From Cacajao melanocephalus (lineage: Eukaryota > Chordata > Mammalia > Primates > Pitheciidae), in NCBI GenBank assembly GCA_963573385.1, contig CAUYLG010059062.1:62001-126000 (forward strand): DNA of 64,000 nucleotides, given 5' to 3'. The notes beneath the pieces were generated by a model. That model searched no databases and was not told where the DNA came from. It worked only from the letters and a program-made list of their open reading frames with translations. Positions 53,893-64,000 of the stretch are shown piece after piece. Position 1 is the first letter of the stretch, and the number at the start of each line of letters is the position of its first letter. Both the position numbers and the translations under genes were made by a program.

Positions 53893-54194
53893 ATCTAAAA
53901 AACCAGACAAGGCTAGATGCAGTGGTTCACACCTGTAATCTCAGCACTTTGTGGGAGAACTGCTTGAGCCCAGGAGTTTGAGACCATCCAGGGCAACATA
54001 AGAAAACCCTGTCTCTACAAAATACTTATTTAAAATTAGCATGGCATGGTGGCATATGCCTCTGGTCCCAGCTGCTCAGGAAGCTGAGGTAGGAGGACTG
54101 CTTGAATGGGAGGTTGAGGCTGCAGTGAACCGTGACTGTGCCACTGCACTCCGGTTTGAGATGCCATCTCAAAAAAAAAAAAAAAAAAAAAAAA
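53893..54194 (+). mobile_element. Alu, diverged, plus strand
   Basis: Duplication aaaaaaccagaca at 53878-53890 and after the A tail. Forms an inverted pair with the preceding Alu. Confidence 0.92.
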
Positions 54195-54204
54195 CCAGAC
54201 ACTA

Positions 54205-54355
54205 AATATAGCTGTTGTGGCCAAATAACCTCTGTTGCAACTACTAAGCTCTGCTGTAGTGAAGCGAAAGCAGCTGTAGATCATAAATGCAATGTGTCAC
54301 AATGAGACTTTATAAACCAGGCAGAAGGCTGGATTTGGGTTTTAGACCCTGCAAT
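54205..54355 (+). mobile_element. hAT-type DNA transposon fragment
   Basis: ctctgttgcaactactaagc, then agcgaaagcagctgtagatc and ggctggatttggg match the same family as 36645-36800. Confidence 0.6.
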
Positions 54356-54673
54356 AGGCAAAATGGGATATTATGTAAAGATAAAGGTATTATTCATAAA
54401 TAGAGGATTAGTAGTATGTCCCTGTAGGTCAAATGATGTAAACAACAAAAATGTCTGGAAATTCAAGATATTTGCAAAAATCTTTTAGGAAATTCTGATC
54501 CAGCATATCAAATTATATAAAAACAGGGAGATTTTTACCATTGCAATCTAGTGGCTTAATAGACTTATTTAGAAACTTGTGTCCAAAAATGTAGAATACG
54601 TATTTTTTCAATGTTCATGGAATATATATAGAAATCAATCTTGTACTTAATCACACACACAAAAATGTCAAAT

Positions 54674-54950
54674 TGGCAGGGCGTGGTGGCTCACACCTGT
54701 AATCCCAACACCTTGGGAGACCAAGGTGGGCGGATCAGAAAGGTCAAGAGATCGAGAGAATCCTGGCCAACATGGTGAAACCCTGTCTCTACAAAAAATA
54801 CAAAAATTAGCTGGGCGTGGTGGTTCGTGCCTGTAGTCCCAGATACTCAGGAGGCTGAAGCAGAATTGCTTGAACCTGGGAGTGTGGAGGTTGCAGTGAG
54901 CCGAGATCGTGCCACTACAATACAGCCTGGTGACAGTTCAACACTTTCCC

Positions 54951-54982
<32 letters not shown>
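54674..54982 (+). mobile_element. Alu, full length, long A tail
   Basis: Tail of about 30 As. Duplication gtcaaatt on both sides. Confidence 0.94.
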
Positions 54983-54984
<2 letters not shown>

Positions 54985-56189
54985 TCAAATTCAAAAAAAG
55001 GAGGTATTTTCAGGCCACATTTACTAATCATAATAAAATTAAATTTGAAATTACATCATTTAGGATGCTTTTGGCTGCGAATTTACAAAATATCCAACTA
55101 AAAGTAACTCGGCAATCAAGGTTTATTTTTCTTACATAACAAAGCATCAAAGAGGCAGTTCCAGAATTGGCCTAGTAGCTGAGTCTTCTCAGGCTCTGAG
55201 TCAGCTTCTCTGAGGTCTACTTTTTCATTTTCTTGGTTCAGCTCCAGGCATCATGTTCTCATAGAAAAATGTTTAAAAGCAGGAAGAGAGGGAAGAGGAA
55301 GTCTTCACGATAAACCTGTCTCTTCCAAATGAGGAAAATCTTTCCCAGAAGCCCCAGCAAATCCCACTTAGCAAGACTGATACTGGCCAGGCCATGCTGT
55401 GCTGCACATGAGGCTGGAAAATTAGCATCTGATATCCTCAATCTAAGGCAATACACAGATGCTGCCAATAACAAGGGGAATTGGGTATGGCTGCTGGTAT
55501 GGCAACCAATGGTTGGCTGCACCAGTCACATAAACAATGTAACAATGTGGAAATTAAGAAATACTCTCCTACATTTAGATTATTTCTGGATCAGGACGAA
55601 ATAAAAACAGATTATTGTAAGATGGTCCCTTTATTTAATCATTTTCTGTTATTTTCTTCTTTCACTGCCTGGGTGTCTCGTAGTCTTGAATAGTATGTTT
55701 AGCGCATGAGTTTAGCTTTCAGATTTTCATGTATATGCATGCATTCAAAGGCTGTAAAAATTCCTCCAGTGTAGCTTTGACTTTCCCCATTACCCTCACA
55801 TCTCTTTAGCCACATTTCACATCTCTTGGCATAGTAAATTCTCAATTCATCCTTTTCATTACCATTTATAATTGCAGGATTTATTTCCTTGTTAAGCAAA
55901 TAATAATTTGACTTTTTAACTTGTAAGAAAACTAACACTTTTCATTCTTGATAAAATTACTACACTGTGATTAGAAAATGTGATTCTGGAATGTGTTCTG
56001 AAATAAAATTTCTGCCAACCTTTCCCTGCTTCTTTGACAATCATGGCCTGAACAATTTATATCCATAAAATGTTCTTTGATATGAATTTTCAGACTTAGG
56101 ATAAAGGATAACCTCTGAATGAAGGCATTGTCACTGGCATTACATTCTTCAAGTCTTTCTCCAAGAGGGAGGAGTAAGTTGTGATTAGC
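54983..56189. other. Intergenic DNA and 3' UTR of the ZNF565-like gene
   Basis: Contains the minus-strand 3' UTR of the finger exon. AATAAA signals on the minus strand lie at 55880-55885 (about 305 bp after the stop) and at 55630-55635. 55060-55560 resembles an old mammalian repeat (aggaaaatctttcccagaag word near 55330), family not named. Confidence 0.5.
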
Positions 56190-57508
56190 CTAAGCTAATG
56201 GGCTTTCCTCATTACTTCCATTCATATGGTTACTTGCCAAGATAAATTCTCTGATGATTAGTAAGGGGTAAGTGCTGATGGAAGGCTTTTCTACATTTTT
56301 TAGATTCACATGTGCTTCTCTATTATGCATTCTCTGAGGTTGAACAGTAGTTGAATCATGACTCAAGGTCCTCCCACATTCCTTATATCCATAGGGCTTT
56401 GTCTCAGTGTGAATAACCTGATGATGCATCAGTTGTGAGCAATGACTAAAAGCCTTCCCACATTCCTTACATTCATATGGCTTTTCACCTGTATGAATTC
56501 TATAATGTACAGTAAGATGTGAGACCCGTTTGAAGGCCCTACCACATACCTTACATTGGTAGGGTTTCTCTCCAGTGTGAATTCTCTGATGTTGCTTGAG
56601 TTGTGAGCTCACTCTAAAGGCCTTTCCACATACTTTACATTCATAAGGCTTCTCACCGGTATGAATTCTCTGATGTCGTATAAGAGTTGAGCCTTGATTA
56701 AAAGCCTTCCCACATTCCTTACATTCATAGAGTTTCTTGCCAGTATGAATAGTCTGATGTTGAATCAACTGAGACCGATGACTAAAGGTTTTCCCACATT
56801 CCTTGCATGCATAGGGTTTTTCACCGGTATGAATTCTATAATGTACTTTAAGATGTGAGATCCGATTGAAGGCCTTGCCACATTCCTTACACTGATAGGG
56901 TTTCTCACCTGTGTGAGTTCGCTGATGTTCAATCAACTGTGAGCTTCGACTAAAGGCCTTCTCACAGTCTTTACATTCATACGGTTTCTCACCAGTATGA
57001 ACTCTCTGATGCTGTATAAAATTTGAACCAGAATTGAAGGCCTTTCCACATTCCTTACACTCATAGGGTTTCTTACCAGAATGAATATTCTCATGTTGAA
57101 TTAGTCGTGAGCCATATTTAAAGGCCTTCCCACATTCCTTACATTTATAGGGTTTCTCATTAGTATGAATTCCTTGATTAATAAGGAGTTCTTTTTGCCA
57201 GAAGTCTTTTCTACATTTATGATACCCAAAAGGTTTTTCTCTAGTATGAATTTTCTGATAAAAAGGAAGGGATGTATGCTGGTCAAAAGTGGGCATTTCT
57301 TCATGTCTGATGATCATTTGATGGAAAAGTCTATCTGGATTTCCCTGTTGTCTATCAAACTGGCTTCTGCATTCCCAGTCATCTTGGAAACTTGAACACT
57401 CAAGACCATAACTTGTAATGCTTTCCATTAGCTCCCATTGGGGTGATTCGACTTCATAAACATGCTGCTTTGGAGATAATTCCTTAGTATCACATCTGGA
57501 CTCCAACA
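56190..57508 (-). CDS. ZNF565: ZNF565-like KRAB zinc-finger protein, finger exon with stop
   Basis: Intact 439-codon terminal exon. The acceptor ttctttttcag precedes [11 protein letters not shown], and the split codon joins the KRAB-B exon (CCCAG plus TG gives Pro-Val). A linker of about 95 residues is followed by a degenerate finger ([12 protein letters not shown]), nine complete C2H2 fingers with TGEKPY linkers, a degenerate finger ([14 protein letters not shown]) and a tail ending GSNEESPLA. Base-contact residues (-1,2,3,6) for fingers 1-9 are YSRQ, SSNQ, RSQE, RSHV, HSQQ, QSTR, VSQQ, RSHV, HSQH. Fingers 2-5 resemble fingers 6-9. A nuclear DNA-binding protein; the target is unknown. The tail and linker match what I recall of human ZNF565, with several substitutions; a close paralogue or a non-human orthologue cannot be excluded. 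Confidence 0.85.
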
Positions 57509-57725
57509 CTGAAAAAGAATGAAAAAAGCAAATATGTTTGGTTTTTATTTTTCCAGATAAAGGAACTATAATATGAATTGGGAGGGTTTAGACTCAATGC
57601 CTATTAACTCTTGAATATAGCTAAGCCATTAGAAAATGGACAAGTAGAACAGTGAAAGGAAAATACCATAAATCAGATGATGAGGGTAATCAGAGAGGTC
57701 ATAAAACTGATTCTGAAATGTTAGT

Positions 57726-57994
57726 GTCGGGCTGGGCATGGTGGCTCATGCCTGAAATCCCAGGGCTTTGGGAAGCGAAGAAGGGAGAATCACTTGAGGC
57801 CAGGAGTTTAGACCAGCTTGGACAACATAGTAAGACCCCATGTCTACAAAACAATTTTTAAAAATTAGCTAGTTGTAGTAGCACTTGCCTGTAGTCCCAA
57901 CTGAGAAAAGAAGACTGATTAAGCCCAGGAGTTCAAGGTTGCAGTGAGGTATGATCATGCCAGTGCACTCCAGCCAGGTGACAGAGGGAGACCC
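57726..57994 (+). mobile_element. Alu, older, in the ZNF565-like intron
   Basis: Diverged dimeric Alu. Its tail region is replaced by the next, opposite Alu. Confidence 0.9.
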
Positions 57995-58289
57995 TTTTTT
58001 TTTTTTTCGAGACAGAGTCTCGCTTTGTCACCCAGGCTGGAGTGCAGTGGTGCAATCTTGGCTCATGGCAACTGCCGACTCCCTGGTTCAGGCAATTCTC
58101 CTGCCTCAGCCTCTTAAGTAGTTGGGATTACAGGCGCGCACCACCATGCCAGGCTACTTTTTTAATTTTTTTGTAGAGATGGGGTTTCACCATGTTGGTC
58201 ACGCTGGTCTCGAACTCCTGACCTTGTGATCTGCCCACCTCAACCTCCCAAAGTGCTGGGATTACAGGCGTGAGCCACCACGCCCAGTC
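57995..58289 (-). mobile_element. Alu, antisense, in the ZNF565-like intron
   Basis: Full length. Head-to-head T run against the preceding Alu. In the sense of the gene it is in forward orientation. Confidence 0.94.
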
Positions 58290-58574
58290 GGATCTTTTTT
58301 TAAAAAAACAAACAAAAAACAGAGTTGGTGTGGGTCAGAATCACTGCTGAAACATATTTTTTAGGACAGTATTTCTGTGAGACTTTAGAAAAGACAAATA
58401 TAGAGTGACAGAAAGCAAAGCAAATCATTGGTTTGAGGGTCTGTGCAGAAGGAACACAAGGGAACTTTTCAGGTTGAGGGAAATGTTCAGTCTTGATTGA
58501 AGTGACAGTTATGTGGGTGTACAAATTTGTCAACACTCAAAACTAATTTTAAAAATGCATTTTATTGACTGTAA

Positions 58575-58765
58575 ATTATGCCAAAATAGAGTGAATTTAA
58601 AAAAATGATGGGGATTTCAAGATGAAAAGAGTTCAGGAGATGGACGGTGATGATGGTTGTACAACAGGGTCAATGTACTTAATGCTACTGAACTGTACAC
58701 TTAAAAATGGTTAACATGGTAAATCTTCTATTTCGTCACTGTTTAAAAAAATAAAAATAAAAGTA
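58575..58765 (+). mobile_element. L1M 3' UTR fragment
   Basis: aggagatggacggtgatgat, then a ctgaactgtacacttaaaaa block and an A-rich end, as at 24700-24800. Confidence 0.75.
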
Positions 58766-60804
58766 ATGGAGGAAGCGTGCGGCTGGATCTGCAACCTGCC
58801 TCAGCACCTGGTGGACTGTCGGAGAATAAGCCAGAGGAACATGCTGGGACAGTGGCAGCTATTCTCGTATGTCTGCTGGAAGTTAGAATAACATGGCTGC
58901 TATCTTCCTCTGAGAAGCTTTTTGTATCTGAAGTTTGCTGAACACCATGGCTGAAGCCCACTGTCAATTAAATGACATTTCTTAAATGTCATTCGTTTAC
59001 CTGAATGTTACCATTTCTTAAAGGTGACCTTGGAAAAAGAAGGCTTTGTTCCTTGTTTAGAGGATTAGGCCCAAGTGATTGAGGGAGGATCCTTCTAGAG
59101 TAACATACTTTGCCGCTTACTCAAACGGCATGAAAAAGTTGTTGAATGGTATAATGGTCTCTAATTCTACCCAGTATATGATTTCAGCTACAGTGGCAGG
59201 TTTTACTGTGATTACAGCAATCAACCCAGTTGACTTAAAGAGACTTGGGTATAGCTTGATGCGAGGAACCATGGGAGAAAGAGAATGGGAGAAAGTGAAT
59301 GGGAGAAAGCTTTTGAAAGTCTTCATGATGTGTATCAAACAGATGGCCTCGAGGACTTTACAGGCACATGCCTGTTTCATATGGTGGCATATCAGATACC
59401 GTCATTCCTTCTGTTATTTGTGAAAATGTTAAGCTAAAATTACTGGAATGTAAGATTGCTTCTACAATGGAAGATGATAAAGACTGAATGAAACACTGGA
59501 TTTTGTGGAAATAATGCTGGCTGCTGTTACCTCAAAGACTTGTGCCACAACTGTAGCGTATCCACATGACGCGGTAAGAACAAGACTATGTAAACAGGAC
59601 ACAAAGGAAGATATTTTTTTCAGACCTTGTGTTTGGCTGTTCAAGAGGAAGGTTATGGGCCTCTACTGTGGTCTAACAACTAGTGAGACAGTTTCCAAAT
59701 ACAGCCACCTATCTACCTACGAGGGCACAGATCTACTCAATGATTACGACGTGTGACAGCCATCTTACAAAAACAAAAAGGAAAACCAAGAAACTGCCAT
59801 GGACCATGGAATATTAAAGGCAGCCTGGTGTACAAAACAAAACACATTTGAGACAAGCTAACTGCCTAACTGGACTTTTGGTGGTTCAGAGTGATCATAT
59901 ATTACTTGGTCTTTCTGGCAATGTGAAAAAAATCTTGGCTGCTTCCAAGGAAATGTCTTTTTAAAGCACTCCTTTCTCCAAAATGCCGTTTTTTCTACCA
60001 TATCCACCTTGCACAGTTGAACTCTGTTGATTTATGGCAGACTACAGTGTTATTTATTCCACGAACACTTCTCTACTACCGTAAATAAAGCCATCCCTGA
60101 TTAAATACTATTGTATAACTATCCAAAGATATTACCAACAGTCATAAATCTCTAACTTCTTGCTTCTATTTAACTTCTTGTAAAGTTGCAAAATGGCAAC
60201 AATAATGAGGTCTTCAGTGTTTTCACGTTTCTTTACAAAATCTGGCACGGTACTTTAAAGTTATTTGGGCAGAAGTCACTGTTTTGTGCAACCAATAAAA
60301 CATCATCTAAAAATCTTATGTATTAAAGATATTGTATAAAAGTCTTAGCATTAAAATATTTGATTTTCCACTTCTAACAGGTGCTTGACATTTAGCATAA
60401 TTTGGACATTTAAATAAATACAAAAAAACTCAAATGTTAATAGTTAGAGACAAACTATTAACAGTTTGGGACAGCAGTAAAATGTTGATTTTTGGTCACT
60501 CCAGTGATACGAGCACATCCTCATATCTTCCCTAACTTTGTGGTACATGAAGACAGCTAGAATTCAACTGTCTTTTCAGAGAGTTGTTATGAACCTGCCT
60601 CTTTATCATACCTAGATTTCATTTGCTTAAAGGGGGGAACATTTACCACTTCTGAATTTTTCTCTGCTTGTTTTCACTGTAAGCATTTGAACTGCAACGT
60701 TATATTAACATCAAGGACAGTATACAATTATAGAAAAGGCGCCCTTCGCTGTCTAATTCAGCAGGTAATTTTTGACTTATAGGTTTGTAAATGAACAAGG
60801 TACT

Positions 60805-61107
<303 letters not shown>

Positions 61108-61802
61108 TGATGAGAATTTTATTCCAGTTAATGTGCTAACAAGGATACTACTTTTAAATGTTGCCATTAAGTTCAAATGCACCTTTTCATACTTTAAATA
61201 GAGAGATATATATATATAACCCTTAAACATGTTCATGATAATTCTGTTGAGACTTCTAGCTAAGGATGTTGCTATACTGGCATGTAAAATGTGTACAATT
61301 AAACTCCAGCGTGATACTACTCATTTCAGTATCTATGAGTGGTATATTTTGTGCAGTAGCTTTATCTTAATATGGCTCTTTGTGAATGCACTTTATAGCA
61401 TTTATTGAGGGTGAAAGAGCAGGAGAGAATTCTACGTTAAGTATTTTTATAAAAACACTGGTCATTTACTAAACAGAACCAGTATTCTTAACATTTGTCT
61501 GGGTTTCAGATATGTTGTTTTGCAGCTCTACTCACTATAGTGACCCCAACATTAAAGAAAATTACCAGGCTTTTTCTGCTCTCAGCAGTGAAAAACAGTA
61601 CCCTCTTAAATTCTGTCAGCATGTCACACTTTTTGTAATCAACAGTAACTGGATGTTTCTGAGGTGTTTTGATTGGACTCAAAAGTATTATAATTTGGAG
61701 ACAAAAGCAAAATCTGCATTTTAGTTTAAGTATGACACTGATGACTTTAAAAAAAAACCTATATATAAAAGTTCTGTAGAAAGTTTGCCTCCAAAATAGT
61801 TT

Positions 61803-61972
61803 TCTTTTTTTGAAAGATGGGGTCTATTCTGTTGCCCAGGCTGGAGTGCAGAGGCACAATCATGGTATACTACAACCTCAACCTCTTAGGCTCAGGTGAG
61901 CTCAGGTGATCCTTCCCGCTCAGCCTTCTGGGTAGCTGGAATTACAGGCATGAGTTACTACACCTGGCTGCA
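61803..61972 (-). mobile_element. Short antisense Alu-related element
   Basis: Single-arm or deleted Alu, quite diverged, with an internal duplication ggctcaggtga / agctcaggtga. Confidence 0.8.
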
Positions 61973-62370
61973 GAAGGATTTTAATATGTAAAACTGTTAA
62001 CATGATGTACTAACTTTGTGCCCACTCAAATCTCTTTTCTGTCATGTCCTTATGTTCTTCCGACTTTTTCATACATTGACTTCTTTGCTTCTCCATTTAG
62101 AAACATAAAATTCTTGTTTTATTCTTAGTTTTTGTTTTAAAAAACATTTGAATGTGTACCCTTGCTTATGTGAAGAATTATGACCTACCAGTCATGGCTA
62201 AATAGTCAACATTGTAAGAGTTGGTACTTTTTGGTTCACGTGAGGTTTGGCATTCTTGCATTTATGTACATGGATGCCAACTGTGTGGACTTGTTCTGTA
62301 TTTACGTTAACTAGCTGACTTTCACTGAATTGTTGAAACTAAAAAATTTTAAAATGTGCTTATAAAAAAG

Positions 62371-62756
62371 GGGGGAGGCATTATGTCCAAAGAACCCAGG
62401 AGCCAGTTTGAAAGGGTATCATCACCAGCCAAATTTGGAAAAATATGAACGTTGTGATAATGATAATGGATAATAATCTGTTACAGACTAAAAGAAGCTT
62501 TATAAGATGAGAAAAAGTATGCCACCTACTATTAATCCATATGATATAAATGAAGAAACAAATGGTAAAAGGGAAAAAGCTCTTCTTTACAGGGGTATGT
62601 GAACTAATAAATAAAGAATAAAGTTTTTTAAAAATCACTATTTTGTAATTAATAATCATATCTGATCCAAGAGAAAACTATCAATGAATTCTGAAACTAG
62701 CAGGCTTGTGAGGAGCACAATATTTATGTCCTCTCAAGGTAGATTATAAAATCATG
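62371..62756. other. Gene-free intron sequence
   Basis: AT-rich, perhaps a further part of the SLC25A36 3' UTR. No exon recognised. Confidence 0.4.
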
Positions 62757-63040
62757 GCTTAGCAAACTAACACAGGAACAGAAAACCAAATACTGCATGT
62801 TCTCACTTATAAGTGGGAGCTAACACATGGACACATAGAGCGAGACAACACATGCTGGGGCCGTTTGGAGAATGAAGGGTAGGAAGAGAGAGAGAATCAG
62901 GAAAAATAACTAATGGGTACTAGGCTTAATATCTGGGTGATGAAATAATTTGCACAACAAACCCCATGACACGAGTTTACCTATTTAACAAATCTGTACT
63001 TGTACTCCTGAACTGAAAAGTTAAAAAAAAATTTTAATTA
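62757..63040 (+). mobile_element. L1 3' end
   Basis: ORF2 tail and 3' UTR: agcaaactaacacaggaaca, tgcatgttctcacttataag and a final A/T-rich tail. Primate L1 of medium age (L1PB-like). Confidence 0.85.
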
Positions 63041-63333
63041 AAATTAAAAAATGAAAAATAGTCAAAAGATACATCTTTCCAAAGAGAAAATACTTTCCTT
63101 AGGAGCCACCATATTTGTACTCAGTCTAGCCCTATATTACAGGTTGAATTTTTACATGTTTCGCAAGGAAGTAGCAGCCACCTTTGTCGCATGCTGCTGA
63201 CAAGCTGAGGAAGACAACACTTAAGACATAAGCTTTTAATGTAGCAACCTGCAGGGAGGATTTTCTAAGACAAAGGGCCACTTCCAGCTGACCTGATACC
63301 TGAATTGGCTGCTCCCTTCTCACTGATACCTCA

Positions 63334-63504
<171 letters not shown>

Positions 63505-63705
63505 TCATCAAGCAGGAGACGCAGTGCAGAACTGCCAGAAGAAGATGGGACAGTTACCTGAGGTTAGGGGAAGATGTAGCATCAGCTGATAGTGCTGCCC
63601 TTTAACCCCTCAAAAGTGACCAACCAGTCATAAAACTGAAAAGCCCCAAACACTGATCAGGAAGGAATAAACATGTCCAATGATAACCTCCGAACTAACA
63701 GACTA

Positions 63706-63885
<180 letters not shown>

Positions 63886-64000
63886 TCACAGTGGGTTGAA
63901 AGGAGGTGGGGCAGGTCTTTGCAGAGGCAGGGGTGTTTGGTTGAACAAGCAGGGTGGGACTGAATGTGAAAGGTTACATTAGAAATGGGTATGAGTAAAA

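Overview
The window is primate nuclear DNA from a KRAB zinc-finger neighbourhood, most like the zinc-finger cluster on the long arm of human chromosome 19. The evidence is about twenty dimeric Alu copies, a fossil Alu monomer, primate and older mammalian L1 elements, THE1/MST-type LTRs, and zinc-finger genes with the usual split KRAB-A / KRAB-B / finger exons. Whether it is human or another catarrhine cannot be decided by eye. No prokaryotic features, CRISPR arrays or tRNA/rRNA genes were seen.

Layout. 1-4565: a long antisense L1 with a tandemly repeated 5' region. 4570-8125: a broken class I endogenous retrovirus (gag-pro-pol remnant), invaded by an L1 3' end. 8130-11600: L1 scrap, two Alus and unassigned AT-rich DNA. 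11601-17554: one processed pseudogene of NDUFAF1 (minus strand) split by two L1 copies inserted one after the other at the same site; the second L1 is itself interrupted by an LTR. 17.6-25 kb: LTRs, a duplicated repeat, MER5-like scraps and a good CTCF motif. 25075-35207: a broken cytosolic sulfotransferase (SULT2A-type) relic with exons resembling exons 2, 5 and 6. 35.2-42.6 kb: L1M, hAT-like, THE1/MST and Alu sequences, many nested.

42.9-51.5 kb: a CpG-rich promoter followed on the plus strand by a KRAB zinc-finger pseudogene. It has an untranslated exon, a KRAB-A exon with an in-frame stop, KRAB-B, and a finger exon with several frameshifts. 51.9-55 kb is a pile of Alus and LTR sequence. 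56190-63843 holds the only clearly intact coding gene, on the minus strand: KRAB-A (127 bp), KRAB-B (96 bp) and a 9-finger exon joined by good splice sites. I take it to be ZNF565. Its first exon and promoter lie beyond the right edge. Its intron carries an SLC25A36 processed pseudogene (58.8-62.4 kb).

The intact gene should encode a nuclear DNA-binding repressor that recruits TRIM28 through KRAB. The pseudogene and the intact gene are convergent. I did not find a new biological system. The most notable items are the broken sulfotransferase relic with two clean 3' exons, the nested NDUFAF1/L1/L1/LTR structure, an 82-bp inverted repeat with about 97% identical arms, a perfect 30-bp palindrome, and a four-finger internal duplication in the ZNF565-like protein.
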